Below are positions 25,926-35,401 of a stretch of DNA of 64,000 nt, one piece after another. Source of the stretch: Paenibacillus turpanensis (lineage in GTDB: Bacteria; Bacillota; Bacilli; Paenibacillales; YIM-B00363). How positions within the stretch are numbered: position 1 is the first letter of the stretch; the number at the start of each line of letters is the position of its first letter. The position numbers were made by a program, and so were the translations under genes. The notes under the pieces are model-generated. The model was not told the DNA's origin. It worked only from the letters and a program-made list of their open reading frames with translations, and ran no database searches. The stretch is taken from positions 124,001 through 188,000 of the forward strand of contig NZ_WTLI01000005.1 of assembly GCF_011421635.1 (NCBI RefSeq), read 5' to 3'.

Positions 25926-26345
25926 ATGACTTTTAAACCTAGTAAAACCTTTATTAATTTGCCAGTGAAAGATTTAAAGAAAACGATGGACTTTTTCTCA
26001 GAAATCGGATTTGGTTTCAACTTTCATTTTACAGACGAAAAGGCAGCCTGCATGATCATCAATGACCATACATACGCAATGCTTCTAGTAGAATCTTATT
26101 TTCAAACTTTCATTGATAAAGAGCTCGCAGATACTGCTAAGAGTGCAGAAGTGCTCATTGCCCTTACGGCTCATAGCCGTGAGCAGGTCGATGCTGTCGT
26201 AAAGAAAGCACTCGCTGCCGGTGGCAGCCACGCGAAAGCTCCGCAGGATCACGGATTTATGTATTCCTGGAGCTTCCAAGATGTCAATGGGCACATTTGG
26301 GAACTGTTTTATATGGATGAGAACGCAGTGCCGCAAGATGAATGA
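25926..26345 (+). CDS. VOC-family (glyoxalase/bleomycin-resistance fold) protein
   Basis: A 139-residue protein of the vicinal oxygen chelate fold: paired beta-alpha-beta-beta-beta modules starting KTFINLPVKDLKKTMDFFSEIGF and ending DHGFMYSWSFQDVNGHIWELFYMD. It resembles the lactoylglutathione-lyase-like proteins of the YaeR/PhnB side branch with unknown substrate. The ATG at 25926 has AGAGGTG seven bases before; a GTG at 25917 is an alternative. It is probably controlled by the divergent TetR regulator. Confidence 0.85.
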   Translation: MTFKPSKTFINLPVKDLKKTMDFFSEIGFGFNFHFTDEKAACMIINDHTYAMLLVESYFQTFIDKELADTAKSAEVLIALTAHSREQVDAVVKKALAAGGSHAKAPQDHGFMYSWSFQDVNGHIWELFYMDENAVPQDE

Positions 26346-26377
26346 GGTTAACTATCGTCCCAATTAAATTTCCACAA

Positions 26378-26408
26378 AAAAAGCGGCTCCTCTGCGGAGT
26401 CGCTTTTT
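26378..26408 (+). terminator. Terminator of the VOC gene
   Basis: AAAAAGCG-CTCC pairs with GGAG-CGCTTTTT around a five-base loop. The stem itself ends in the T-run on the plus strand. Confidence 0.9.
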
Positions 26409-26559
26409 ACATGAGTACCTCTTTCCATTTGCTTATATGTTCTTATTCGACAAACCAGAGCACGTTTCACTGACATCATGCTGACGCATCGTCGAACGAA
26501 CGCGAAAGGCTTCCTATTATGCGGTTGCTCGGGAAATAATCGCTGCCTTTTTCCGTGAC

Positions 26560-27570
26560 TTAAAGCATCTTACCAAAGTTAGAGGCTGCCTCGACCATAG
26601 ATTCTCCTAGTCTTCTTCTTAAAGTAACGAGCCAATTCGGCTCATGCTCCCACTTCTCCAAGGATGCATGCAGGATTCGAGTAACCCCATATAAATCGGC
26701 GAATCGGCTGCAGGCTGGCAGGATCTGGTCCAGATCGGCGGGAATGGGGTGCACTGACTCGTAGCCTTCTAAAAAGATACGCTTCATAGCGGAACAGGTT
26801 TCCGTTCCAGAGGAAACAAGGCTTTGCATGCTAGCCAGCGTCCGCTCCATGTCCATGGCATACCAATGATACATCGCATCGTCAAAATCGATTATATAGC
26901 AGGATTGCGTATTTTCATCATAAAACACATTGTCGTATTCAAAATCATAATGAATGAGTCCGAAATTCGAATTCGACTTAGGCTGCGCGGCAAAATAATG
27001 CCGTAACAACGTAAGCTCTGCCGATGCTGCTTGACTGATTTCCAGAGCAGGAGCTCGTGCAAGCACAGCTTCAATCCAATCGAATACATCCTCGTACGAC
27101 CATCTCTTCGTGGAATCAGGGTGATATTGGCTAGATAAGGAGTGAAGCTTTCCTAAAGCTTGCCCATATTTGTAGACAACGAGATCGTTAACTGCGGCGG
27201 CGTTTAGCTGCTTTCCGGGGACGCGTTCAAATACAGTAGCAAAGTACTCTCCCCAAGGCGTCTTTGCTTCAACCAGCTTCACCCCGCCCTTTGATTCCAC
27301 CGCTTTCAGCACTCCACAGCCGTTTTCATGCAAATACGCGATAAAATCCAGCTCCGCCCTTAGGTTCGTCTCCAGCTTCTCTTCCTGCGGAGCAAATCGC
27401 AAAAGCTGTATCTTCCCTTCTCGCTTAAAGGGGTAAATCGCATTGGAGGAAATGCGGTAGTGCTTGAACATATCAAGGGACGATTCGTCGAACTCCCAAT
27501 GCTTCAACAGCATTTCTGCCAAGTCAACGTTATGAAATAAATATTTAAATTTGAGCACGAAAACGAACAT
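26560..27570 (-). CDS. Aminoglycoside phosphotransferase-fold kinase
   Basis: A 336-residue protein of the APH/choline-kinase fold. The catalytic loop is GLIHYDFEYDNVFYD (HxDxxxxN type) and the metal-binding motif is IIDFDDA. The N-lobe has a Lys-bearing strand, LRFAPQEEKLETNLRAELDFIAYL. Such proteins phosphorylate small alcohols, sugars or spore-coat-related partners; true aminoglycoside resistance is not implied. The start at 27570 sits directly after GGAAGG, with no spacing, so a start a few codons inside is possible. Single gene. Confidence 0.85.
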   Translation of the reverse strand: MFVFVLKFKYLFHNVDLAEMLLKHWEFDESSLDMFKHYRISSNAIYPFKREGKIQLLRFAPQEEKLETNLRAELDFIAYLHENGCGVLKAVESKGGVKLVEAKTPWGEYFATVFERVPGKQLNAAAVNDLVVYKYGQALGKLHSLSSQYHPDSTKRWSYEDVFDWIEAVLARAPALEISQAASAELTLLRHYFAAQPKSNSNFGLIHYDFEYDNVFYDENTQSCYIIDFDDAMYHWYAMDMERTLASMQSLVSSGTETCSAMKRIFLEGYESVHPIPADLDQILPACSRFADLYGVTRILHASLEKWEHEPNWLVTLRRRLGESMVEAASNFGKML

Positions 27571-27634
27571 CCTTCCAGCTTAAGGTGCCTTTATCGTACC
27601 TCGGCACCCTCATGGAAGGAACCTCCTTAAATGA

Positions 27635-28042
27635 CTATATCCATTTATTCTCCATCACAACGTAATCCTTACCGCCTTTCGTAAAGGTGTGATCGGTTTT
27701 CCGGAGCCCAAACTTTTCGTAAAAGGATGCTTTTTCTATTCGTGCGTTGCAAAAGATACGCTTTACTCCGGAGTGCATTGCTTCATCAAGCACGTGCTTC
27801 AAGAGTTTGCTTCCGTAGCCCTTTCCTTGCTGGGAAGTTAATGTCGCAAACTTTCGAAACTGCGCTTCCTCCCCTTGAATGAATAAGGACACCACCGACA
27901 CAAGCAGCTCGTTTTCAAAGAGACCAAAATGGGTCCCTTGGTCGTCATCTGCAAGCTTTACATAGTCGAGCTCCCGGTCCGGCCACATGACCTTGTGACG
28001 GAGCTGCCAAGCTTGTTTTTTAGGTACGATCCGAATGTCCAT
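27635..28042 (-). CDS. GNAT-family N-acetyltransferase
   Basis: A 135-residue acetyltransferase with the acetyl-CoA binding motif A as QQGKGYGSKLLKHVL (Q/RxxGxG/A) and a closing strand YEKFGLRKTDH. The N-terminal IRIVPKKQAWQLRHKVMWPD resembles a small clade of uncharacterised GNAT proteins. GGAAGG precedes the ATG. Substrate unknown. Confidence 0.88.
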   Translation of the reverse strand: MDIRIVPKKQAWQLRHKVMWPDRELDYVKLADDDQGTHFGLFENELLVSVVSLFIQGEEAQFRKFATLTSQQGKGYGSKLLKHVLDEAMHSGVKRIFCNARIEKASFYEKFGLRKTDHTFTKGGKDYVVMENKWI

Positions 28043-28119
28043 AACGTAACCTTCCTATCTACAAATAATTTTTAATTCCATTAATAATTAATATAGTAAA
28101 TATCATGATCCAGGAGCCA

Positions 28120-29046
28120 TTAGCCATACAACACCGTTGACAAATATACAACAACAGCAACTGTAAAGCTGCTTAACAGCGTCGAAAGAAGGACCGCTTG
28201 CGCCGCATATTCCGGATGTTGATTGTATTCAAGGGCCAGCTGTGCGCTGTTTCTAGAGGATGGATACGAGCTGGCGATAAATAAGGCTTGAGCCACAATC
28301 CCATCAAGTCCCAGCAAGAGGATCACTCCCGATGCGATACAAGGCGAAAGAATAAGCCGACCAACAAGACTCCAAATCAATGGGAGTGAAACACGCTTTA
28401 TTTGGATATAAGCACTTTGCGCTCCCAACGTAAGAAGGGCAACCGCCAGAAAGGCGTTCGACATATTTTCGATCGTATTCCATAGAAACACGGGAATCGG
28501 TACGGATGTAATGTTTAACAGCAATCCAAGGACAAGGGCGTACAGCGTGGGCAGCTTTAGAAACTCAAGCAGTACCTTTGTGCCGGTGCTCTTGGCGGAT
28601 ATCACATTTAGCAGACCGTACGTGTTTGTCAGCAGATATTGAAAGATGCTCACGATTACTTGGATCGAAGCCCCTAACGGATTGCTTTGAAACACAAGCT
28701 GACTGACCGGAAGTCCGAAATTGCCCGAATTATTAAGCACGACACTATTTTTAAACGTGGCCGTCATGCTTTGATCGTATTTTCCTGCCTTGGCAATCCC
28801 CCAGCTCACCGCCATGAGGAGCATATTTTGCACCAGCAAAAAGGCGAGAATTTGAATGATTGTCCCACCGTTCATACTGCTCTCATAAATATTCGTAAAC
28901 GTAACACAGGGCAGCAATAAGTACAGATTTAGTTTAGAAAGAGTGTTCAAATCAACCTGAAATATTCGATGGATATAAGCTCCCGCTGCAATTAAGATAA
29001 ATACCGGTATAATCACCTGAACGACAATCACGAAAAAGACGGCCAT
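28120..29046 (-). CDS. AEC-family transporter
   Basis: A 308-residue membrane protein with ten predicted helices arranged as two five-helix halves, the auxin efflux carrier/malate permease family. Typical points are LNLYLLLPCVTFTNIYES, NSGNFGLPVSQLVF in the first half and the second-half IASSYPSSRNSAQLALEY. Members move malate, malonate or other carboxylates by secondary transport. AAGGGGG precedes the ATG. The LysR gene upstream on the same strand may regulate it, though the two are not divergent. Confidence 0.87.
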   Translation of the reverse strand: MAVFFVIVVQVIIPVFILIAAGAYIHRIFQVDLNTLSKLNLYLLLPCVTFTNIYESSMNGGTIIQILAFLLVQNMLLMAVSWGIAKAGKYDQSMTATFKNSVVLNNSGNFGLPVSQLVFQSNPLGASIQVIVSIFQYLLTNTYGLLNVISAKSTGTKVLLEFLKLPTLYALVLGLLLNITSVPIPVFLWNTIENMSNAFLAVALLTLGAQSAYIQIKRVSLPLIWSLVGRLILSPCIASGVILLLGLDGIVAQALFIASSYPSSRNSAQLALEYNQHPEYAAQAVLLSTLLSSFTVAVVVYLSTVLYG

Positions 29047-29151
29047 CGCACTCGCTCCCCTTCTCTATGTTGTTTTATCGTAAGCCAAAATTCATGGGGA
29101 GAAAAATACGGATTTTGCAGCGATAGTCATAGAAAAAAAGTATCTCAATGC

Positions 29152-29179
29152 AAAAAAAACGCGGATTCACCCACGTTTT
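29152..29179 (-). terminator. Terminator of the LysR gene
   Basis: AAAACG-GG pairs with CC-CGTTTT, followed by a run of T on the minus strand, 22 bases after the LysR stop. It separates LysR from the AEC gene. Confidence 0.75.
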
Positions 29180-29200
29180 CGATGACGGCTTATGTCACGA

Positions 29201-30076
29201 TTAGATCAAGTCATTTGTAAAGTCTATCGATTCAACGAAGCGGACGAACGCTTGGATCGTTTTCAGCTCTAGAGAATGATCGTGGTAAACCATCCACGTA
29301 TTTCGAATGATCGGCTTCCCCTGCTCGTCGGTAATCGGGATTTTCACCACGTCCGGTATGTGGTCAATGAGTGCGCTGGAAAGAATTCCGTACCCCAAGC
29401 CGTTAAGCACCATTTCCTTGCAGGTATCGCCTTTGTCCACTTCCATTCCAATCGAAGGCGGGTGAGAAAAGGTTCCGTTCCACCAACGGTTGATCGTGGC
29501 CTTCATCAGCGGATCCATTTCGTATTCAATGCGAGGCAGAAAGGGCAGCTGCTCGATTTCGAACGGTTCGATCGAGGCAATGCTAATATGCTCATGAAAG
29601 AGCAGCAGCTTCGATTCCGGCCATTTATAATCCCCGCGAACAAAGCCGATATGGACGTCCTGATTGTACACGAGATCGAATACGTCACCGCTCCAGCCGG
29701 TTACGACTTTAAATTCTACCTTCGGATACTGTTCGCGAAACCGCTTCAAGAGCTTAGGAAGCTTGTTTTTCGAGATGTAATTGGAAACACCGAGGCGAAG
29801 CGTCCCCGTTACTTCATCCCCTATGTTTAACACTGCTTCCTTCGCGTGCTGGAGATGGCGCAGTGCCTCGTCGGCGCATTTCGCCAAATATTCGCCTTGC
29901 GGCGTAAACTGTACGCCCCTAGTCCCGCGCTGAACAAGCGTTACGTTGAATTCGTTTTCCATCTGTTGAATTCTTCTGGTCAAGGAAGGCTGGGCAATAA
30001 AGAGAACTTGGGCGGTTTTCGTCATATTTTTCTTTTCGTAAAGCATCTTTAAAATCGTCCAATCCTGGTAGTCCAT
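29201..30076 (-). CDS. LysR-family transcriptional regulator
   Basis: A 291-residue LysR-type regulator. The N-terminal helix-turn-helix (about residues 5-60) reads NMTKTAQVLFIAQPSLTRRIQ; the rest is the two-lobe periplasmic-binding-like effector domain (GTLRLGVSNYISKNKLPKLL, VHIGFVRGD). It resembles the CitR/YtlI group by layout, but the effector is unknown. AAGGAGAT precedes the ATG. Target genes are not evident; the AEC transporter downstream is a candidate. Confidence 0.9.
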   Translation of the reverse strand: MDYQDWTILKMLYEKKNMTKTAQVLFIAQPSLTRRIQQMENEFNVTLVQRGTRGVQFTPQGEYLAKCADEALRHLQHAKEAVLNIGDEVTGTLRLGVSNYISKNKLPKLLKRFREQYPKVEFKVVTGWSGDVFDLVYNQDVHIGFVRGDYKWPESKLLLFHEHISIASIEPFEIEQLPFLPRIEYEMDPLMKATINRWWNGTFSHPPSIGMEVDKGDTCKEMVLNGLGYGILSSALIDHIPDVVKIPITDEQGKPIIRNTWMVYHDHSLELKTIQAFVRFVESIDFTNDLI

Positions 30077-30160
30077 ACGATCTCCTTAGAACGCTAGTGT
30101 CCCCCACATTTTAGCATGATTTATGAGCAATACACGAATCACACTCCCCCCCTGACGCAA

Positions 30161-30198
30161 AAATAAAACTGCCGAGAAGAAGCTTCGCGCTTCGGCAG
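30161..30198 (-). terminator. Terminator of the liv operon
   Basis: CTGCCGAAG with CTTC-TCGGCAG form a long stem, followed on the minus strand by TTTTATTTTT, 20 bases after the livF stop. Confidence 0.92.
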
Positions 30199-30217
30199 CC
30201 TTGTATTCCAACTTTAG

Positions 30218-30925
30218 TTAAGCCAGATAGCTTTCACGTACCATGTCGTTCTCGAGCAGAAGCTCAGCCCTCTCGCTGAGCTTGATTTCACCGGACTGCA
30301 GCACGTATCCACGATGTGCGATTTGCAGAGCCTGATAAGCATTTTGTTCAACGAGGAGTATCGTCATCCCTTCTTTATTAAGCACGGATATAATGTCAAA
30401 AATCTTCTCTACCATCATCGGTGCAAGCCCCATAGAAGGTTCATCCAGCAGCATAATCTTCGGCCTCATCATAAGTGCTCTTGCCATAGCCAGCATTTGC
30501 TGCTCGCCGCCGCTCATCGTCCCGCCCTTCTGCTGCAGCCGTTCTTTCAAAATCGGAAAGTAATGAAACGCGAGTTCCATCCGTTCCTTAACCTCCTGCT
30601 TATCCTTCACCAAAAAAGCGCCGAGCTCCATATTTTCTTTCACTGTGTTACGCGGGAAAATCCGTCGCCCCTCCGGAACATGCGCGATCCCGATTGCAGC
30701 GGTCACATGAGGGGGCTTACGGCCAATCGGGATTCCTTGGTACATGACATCCCCCTGCTTCGGAACTGCCTGGCCGCTAATCGTTTTCAATGTCGTGGAC
30801 TTCCCGGCGCCATTGCTTCCGATGAGAGTCACAATTTCACCCTCATGAACCGACAGCGATATATTTTTTAGTGCGTGAATGCCACCATAATACGTATGAA
30901 TTCGTTTAAGTTCCAGTAAGGCCAT
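30218..30925 (-). CDS. livF: Branched-chain amino acid ABC transporter ATPase LivF
   Basis: A 235-residue ATPase with Walker A IGSNGAGKSTTLK, signature MSGGEQQMLAMARAL and Walker B IMLLDEPSMGLAPMMVEKIF, the last phrase being a hallmark of LivF. It forms with LivG the engine of the branched-chain amino acid importer. The ATG overlaps the livG stop by about 20 bases. Confidence 0.95.
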   Translation of the reverse strand: MALLELKRIHTYYGGIHALKNISLSVHEGEIVTLIGSNGAGKSTTLKTISGQAVPKQGDVMYQGIPIGRKPPHVTAAIGIAHVPEGRRIFPRNTVKENMELGAFLVKDKQEVKERMELAFHYFPILKERLQQKGGTMSGGEQQMLAMARALMMRPKIMLLDEPSMGLAPMMVEKIFDIISVLNKEGMTILLVEQNAYQALQIAHRGYVLQSGEIKLSERAELLLENDMVRESYLA

Positions 30926-31721
30926 GCCGCTTCCTCCCTTGCCCGCTGTCCAACGCAGCGGCGGACGTTCCTAAATACGCTTCAATGACCTTCGGATTGC
31001 GCCGAATGTCGTCTGCTGTCCCTGCCGCAATCGTTTCACCATGATCCAGTACGATCAGATGGTCTGACAAGCTCATGACAAACTTCATATCATGCTCAAT
31101 CAGCAAAATGGTAATTCCCAAATCATCGCGAATGCTTCGAATGAGATCGGCCAATTGAGCCGTCTCCTTCGGGTTCATCCCGGCCGCTGGCTCGTCAAGC
31201 AGCAGCAGCTTCGGCTTCGACGCCATCGCCCGGGCGATTTCCAGCCTCCGCTGGGCTCCATAAGACAAATTTTCCGCATTTTCATTCAGCAGCGAAGCCA
31301 GCCCGAAATGATCCAGTATGCGAAATGCTTCGCGCCTGGCCGCCTCTTCTTCTCTCTGAACCGCTGGAAGCCGGCAAAGAATTCCGGCTAAGCCTGCTTT
31401 TAATTGAATGTGCATCCCCACCAGAACATTGTCCAGCACCGACAGCTTTCCGAACAAACGGATGCTTTGAAACGTTCGTGCGATTCCTCTTGCGGCGATC
31501 CGATCGGGGCGAACCCCTATAAGTGATTTTCCTTCAAGCTCAATGCGTCCGCTGTCCGGCTTATAGATGCCGGTTATTAAGTTAAAAAGCGTTGTTTTCC
31601 CCGCGCCGTTCGGTCCGATAACGGTCGTAATGGAGCCATGGTCCACAGCCGCTTCAATGCGTTGTGCTGCTTGGATGCCTCCGAAGCGCTTGGACACGCC
31701 GCTTATCTCAAGTACGGGCAT
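30906..31721 (-). CDS. livG: Branched-chain amino acid ABC transporter ATPase LivG
   Basis: A 271-residue ATPase with Walker A IGPNGAGKTTLFNLITG, the signature LSYGAQRRLEIARAMA (LivG-type, with Y in place of the second usual G) and Walker B LLLLDEPAAGMNPKET. The frame runs upstream to 31892 inside livM, but the ATG at 31721 has AGGAGG ten bases before and gives the family length. It overlaps livM by 14 bases, so translation is coupled. Confidence 0.94.
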   Translation of the reverse strand: MPVLEISGVSKRFGGIQAAQRIEAAVDHGSITTVIGPNGAGKTTLFNLITGIYKPDSGRIELEGKSLIGVRPDRIAARGIARTFQSIRLFGKLSVLDNVLVGMHIQLKAGLAGILCRLPAVQREEEAARREAFRILDHFGLASLLNENAENLSYGAQRRLEIARAMASKPKLLLLDEPAAGMNPKETAQLADLIRSIRDDLGITILLIEHDMKFVMSLSDHLIVLDHGETIAAGTADDIRRNPKVIEAYLGTSAAALDSGQGRKRHGLTGT

Positions 31722-32973
31722 AGGCGCTATCCTCCTCTTGTTTAATCGGGCGGAGCTGTTCCGCGTCCCAGGTTCGATTTTTGGGCGGCAGCAGTCCAAG
31801 CGGCTTATAAAGGGCAAACAGTACGAGAATAGCCCCAAAGATGAACCGCTGCATTTTTGCCGGCGAAAGCGCCTCTGGAATTGCGATTTCACCTTGAAGG
31901 CTTAGTTGATTGAGCCAATTCGTAAGCTCCGTTAGTACCTGAAGGTTAAGCAGGGCAATGACCGCAGCGCCCAAAATCACTCCCGGTACACTCCCTAGCC
32001 CTCCAAGCAGCACCATGACTAAGATGGTGATCGACTCCAGGAGGGTAAAGCTGGTCGGGTCAATAAAGGTTTGCTTGGCGGCGAACAACACGCCCATCAT
32101 GCCGGAGAAGCTCGCGCCTGCAGCAAAGGCAGTCAGCTTCAAGCGAACGATCGGAATGCCCATCGACTGTGCGGCAATCTCATTTTCCCGAATGGCCTTC
32201 CAGGCTCTGCCGACTCTAGAATGCTCCATTCTATTCACGGCGACCAATACAACCGCAAGAATGGCGAGGACGATGAAGTAAAATTGATTCGGGTATACAA
32301 AGGTGTAACCAAATAATGCCGGCGGCTGAATGGACGGGAGTCCCATCGCCCCGTTCGTAATATTAACCGGCTTATCTAGGTTGTTGAAAACTATGCGAAT
32401 AATTTCGCTGAAACCAAGGGTAACAATAGCGAGATAATCCCCTTTGACACGTAACACGGGAATGCCTAACAAAATTCCGAAGACCGCTGCCGCCGCCCCG
32501 CCGAGCAAAATAAAAATCCAGAAGCTTTCACCCGGAAGCGGATACGCTCCAAACGGCATAAACTCCGCAGCCTGCTTTGTGGCAAAGATCCCGTACGTAT
32601 AAGCGCCCACCGCAAAGAAAGCGACAAACCCGAGATCGAGCAGTCCGGCGAATCCGACGACGATGTTCAGACCGAGAGCTAAGGCGATATAAATGCCGAC
32701 CTGCGTGGCCACCTCCATATATGACTGGTACGCCGGACCGCCGCTGGCGCTCCAGGGTAAAATCAACAGTAGAATGCAAGCGGCCAGCCCCCATTTGAGT
32801 GGAGCTTTCCAAGGCAGCAGATGCAAGAGCAGGAGTGAACCGAGCAGCAGCAGGAACGCGACGACCGACTTTTGGGCAAAATAAAGGCTTAACGAGGTCA
32901 CCAGCAGGAATACCAGCAATAGAACAGCTTGAACGGCCTTGTTTTGGATGGCGAGCTTTTGTAGTTTCTCCAT
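31708..32973 (-). CDS. livM: Branched-chain amino acid ABC transporter permease LivM
   Basis: A permease of about 421 residues with about ten helices. It is longer than many LivM proteins owing to an extra N-terminal membrane section of about 80 residues. Family text: YIALALGLNIVVGFAGLLDLGFVAFFAVGAY, RVKGDYLAIVTLGFSEIIRI, GRAWKAIRENEIAAQSMGI and VLLGGLGSVPGVILGA. GTG at 32982, ATG at 32979 and ATG at 32973 compete; only the last has a sensible distance to AGGTG. The livH stop touches this start region. Confidence 0.93.
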   Translation of the reverse strand: MEKLQKLAIQNKAVQAVLLLVFLLVTSLSLYFAQKSVVAFLLLLGSLLLLHLLPWKAPLKWGLAACILLLILPWSASGGPAYQSYMEVATQVGIYIALALGLNIVVGFAGLLDLGFVAFFAVGAYTYGIFATKQAAEFMPFGAYPLPGESFWIFILLGGAAAAVFGILLGIPVLRVKGDYLAIVTLGFSEIIRIVFNNLDKPVNITNGAMGLPSIQPPALFGYTFVYPNQFYFIVLAILAVVLVAVNRMEHSRVGRAWKAIRENEIAAQSMGIPIVRLKLTAFAAGASFSGMMGVLFAAKQTFIDPTSFTLLESITILVMVLLGGLGSVPGVILGAAVIALLNLQVLTELTNWLNQLSLQGEIAIPEALSPAKMQRFIFGAILVLFALYKPLGLLPPKNRTWDAEQLRPIKQEEDSAYART

Positions 32974-32982
32974 GATCATCAC

Positions 32983-33966
32983 CTATACTTTTTCTTTGAT
33001 AGGCCTGCCGAAGAAGCCTTCCGGTTTAAAGATCAGAACGATGATCAGCAGCGAAAAAGCAAAAACATCCTTATATTCGGCTCCGAACGCCCCAGCCGTC
33101 AAAATTCCCAAATTGGCGGCGGAAAACATTTCGATGACTCCGAGTAAAATGCCGCCGAACATCGCTCCGCGCATATTGCCGATTCCGCCGAGTACCGCCG
33201 CGGTAAATGCCTTTAAGCCGAGAATAAAGCCGATGTAAGGATCGATGGTCCCATATTGCTGGGCAAACAGCACGCCGCCGAAGCCCCCTAAAGCAGAGCC
33301 GATAAAAAAGGTGAGTGCGATTACTTTATTGACGTTAATCGCCATCAGCGAGGCGGTTTCCCGATCCTGTGCGACCGCCCGCATGGCCGTCCCCCACTTG
33401 GTACGGTTCACAAAGAAATCGAGCGCAATCATCACGATGACCGCGCAAACAAGCAGAAGCAGCGTCATCGTTTTAAAATGTGCGTCATTAAAGACGGAAA
33501 ATACAGCGGAAACCGGCAAGGACAGCTGCGCGTCATACAATGTCGGTGTGGTGACGATGTAGTTGCCGCGCGTAAGCTCCGTAATAAAGCGGACGATGTC
33601 CTGGAGCAGGAACGAGACGCCGATTGCCGTGATAAAAGCAATCAGCCTCGGCGAGTGACGCAGCGGTCGGTAGGCGACCCGCTCAATCGCAACACCGGTT
33701 GCCCCGGCAATAAGCGAAGCTGTAATAAGCGCCGCGGGGAGAAGCACCCATGCGGGCAGTGCACCTGCGGATATAGACATCGTCCCCATAATGACGGCTG
33801 TGCCGACAAATGCGCCGGTCATAAAAATATCGCCGTGTGCGAAGTTAATGAGCTCCAGGATGCCGTAAACCATGGTATAGCCTAACGCCACAATGGCATA
33901 TACCGCTCCAAGCGTAAGCCCGTCGATCAGCACCTGCGGCACCGTTTGCAGCATTTGATCGATCAT
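32983..33966 (-). CDS. livH: Branched-chain amino acid ABC transporter permease LivH
   Basis: A 327-residue permease with about eight helices. Family text: QVLIDGLTLGAVYAIVALGYTMVYGILELINFAHGDI, GTAMRAVAQDRETASLMAINV and LGGIGNMRGAMFGGILLG. It pairs with LivM in the membrane. GGAGGTGAG precedes the ATG. A stem-loop at 33998-34028 separates it from livJ. Confidence 0.95.
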   Translation of the reverse strand: MIDQMLQTVPQVLIDGLTLGAVYAIVALGYTMVYGILELINFAHGDIFMTGAFVGTAVIMGTMSISAGALPAWVLLPAALITASLIAGATGVAIERVAYRPLRHSPRLIAFITAIGVSFLLQDIVRFITELTRGNYIVTTPTLYDAQLSLPVSAVFSVFNDAHFKTMTLLLLVCAVIVMIALDFFVNRTKWGTAMRAVAQDRETASLMAINVNKVIALTFFIGSALGGFGGVLFAQQYGTIDPYIGFILGLKAFTAAVLGGIGNMRGAMFGGILLGVIEMFSAANLGILTAGAFGAEYKDVFAFSLLIIVLIFKPEGFFGRPIKEKV

Positions 33967-33997
33967 ACCTACTCACCTCCATGCTTGTTCTTAAGGA

Positions 33998-34028
33998 GGG
34001 ATACCGCCAGTCTCCACGGCAGTATCCC
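33998..34028 (-). other. Stem-loop between livJ and livH
   Basis: GGGATAC-GCC pairs with GGC-GTATCCC around a nine-base loop, 15 bases after the livJ stop. No T-run follows on the minus strand, so it is not a standard terminator; protection of the livJ 3' end after processing is more likely. Confidence 0.6.
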
Positions 34029-34043
34029 GATGGATGTGTACCG

Positions 34044-35300
34044 TTATTTGCTTACTTCTCCGGTTTGCGTTCCTGGATATGCCGCCTTTTCAAATTTAAA
34101 AATGTACACTTTAGCAAAATTGTTATCGCCTTTTTCGTCAAAACCGACCTTCGTGACGACCCCTTGGTAATCCTGGATCTCCCGAACCGCGTCTCTAACC
34201 TGCTCTCGGGTAGGCATTTTACCGCTGTTAGCTGCAATTGCATTTTCGATCGCTTTCAGCATGACCCCCATGGCATCGTACGAATACACCGAATACGATT
34301 CGACGTTTTTTCCATACCTGGCAATATACTTTTCAACGAATGATTTACCGGAGTCTACCTTCGAAATATCGGCCGCAACGGAAGTATAGTACGTATTCAC
34401 CGCGGATTCACCGGCGATCTCGATTAATCCGGATGAATCCATTCCGTCTCCTCCCATAATGGGCACCGAAATATTTTTTTCACGTGCCTGCTTGATAATC
34501 AAGCCGCCCTCGGAATACATGCCTCCGAAGTATATGAGATCCGGTTTTTTTGCAGTCACCTGGTTTAGGACGCCGTTAAAATCCTTTTCGCCAACGGTGA
34601 TGCCCTCGTATCCGGCGATCGTCGCACCAAGCTTTTCGGCGGCATCGCGAAATGCGGTTGCTAAACCTTGGCCGTATGCGGTTTTATCCTGAATCACAAA
34701 AATGGTTTTGGCCCCAAGCGTCTTTACTGCAAATTCTGCGCCGGCCGGACCTTGGAAGTCGTCTCTTGCAACGATACGGTGTGCCGCTTGTAAATTGCGG
34801 TCGGTAAAATCGGTTGCGGTGCTAGCGGGAGAAATCATGGCGAGGTTATATTTCTCATAGGTTTCGGAGGCCGGGATCGATACGCCCGAGTTTAAATGAC
34901 CGATGATGCCGACTATCGAGGTGTCAGCGCCAATCACTTGTGCATTGGCTACACCCTTTTTGGGGTCTGCCTGATCGTCATAGGGCACCAGCTCCAGCGT
35001 GAATCCAAGCGACTTGAAGGCTTCGACTTTTTCTTCCAGCGCAAGCTGCGCCCCGAGCTTGATCGATTCTCCGAGCGTAGCAATGCTGCCGGATAAAGGA
35101 CTCTGCACAGCGACTTTCAAGGTGCCCTGCATCTTAACCGGAGTCTCTGGTAACGCTGTGCTTGCTGGAGCAGGAGCAGGTACGGCTGAAGCAGGCTTAG
35201 GCTCCTCTACAGGCTGGCTTCCACCGGTGCTGCAGCCGGAAATTAGTCCGGTAAGCAGTCCTACGGTGCAGAGCAAACGAAACGTTGTTTTCTTCTTCAT
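34044..35300 (-). CDS. livJ: Branched-chain amino acid-binding lipoprotein LivJ
   Basis: A 418-residue lipoprotein with signal peptide and lipobox LISGC near residue 23, then a Pro/Ala-rich linker (about residues 30-55) and a Leu/Ile/Val-binding periplasmic fold: VAVQSPLSGSIATLGESIKLGAQLA, YDDQADPKKGVANAQ, GHLNSGVSIPAS, IFVIQDKTAYGQGLA. The ATG at 35300 has GGGAGG eight bases upstream; the GTG at 35306 is too close to it. First gene of livJHMGF, preceded by a leader of about 260 bases. Confidence 0.93.
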   Translation of the reverse strand: MKKKTTFRLLCTVGLLTGLISGCSTGGSQPVEEPKPASAVPAPAPASTALPETPVKMQGTLKVAVQSPLSGSIATLGESIKLGAQLALEEKVEAFKSLGFTLELVPYDDQADPKKGVANAQVIGADTSIVGIIGHLNSGVSIPASETYEKYNLAMISPASTATDFTDRNLQAAHRIVARDDFQGPAGAEFAVKTLGAKTIFVIQDKTAYGQGLATAFRDAAEKLGATIAGYEGITVGEKDFNGVLNQVTAKKPDLIYFGGMYSEGGLIIKQAREKNISVPIMGGDGMDSSGLIEIAGESAVNTYYTSVAADISKVDSGKSFVEKYIARYGKNVESYSVYSYDAMGVMLKAIENAIAANSGKMPTREQVRDAVREIQDYQGVVTKVGFDEKGDNNFAKVYIFKFEKAAYPGTQTGEVSK

Positions 35301-35401
35301 CTCCACTACCTCCCGTTACGTACAATTGTTCAAGTGTATGTGTTGAACTTGGAGTACACCGTCGAGGATGCTTGCGATACATAAGCGTCAAGTTATTTAA
35401 C

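Noticed and set aside
26560-27570. Aminoglycoside resistance gene
   Set aside because: Only the general kinase fold is shared; nothing in the sequence or context points to antibiotics.
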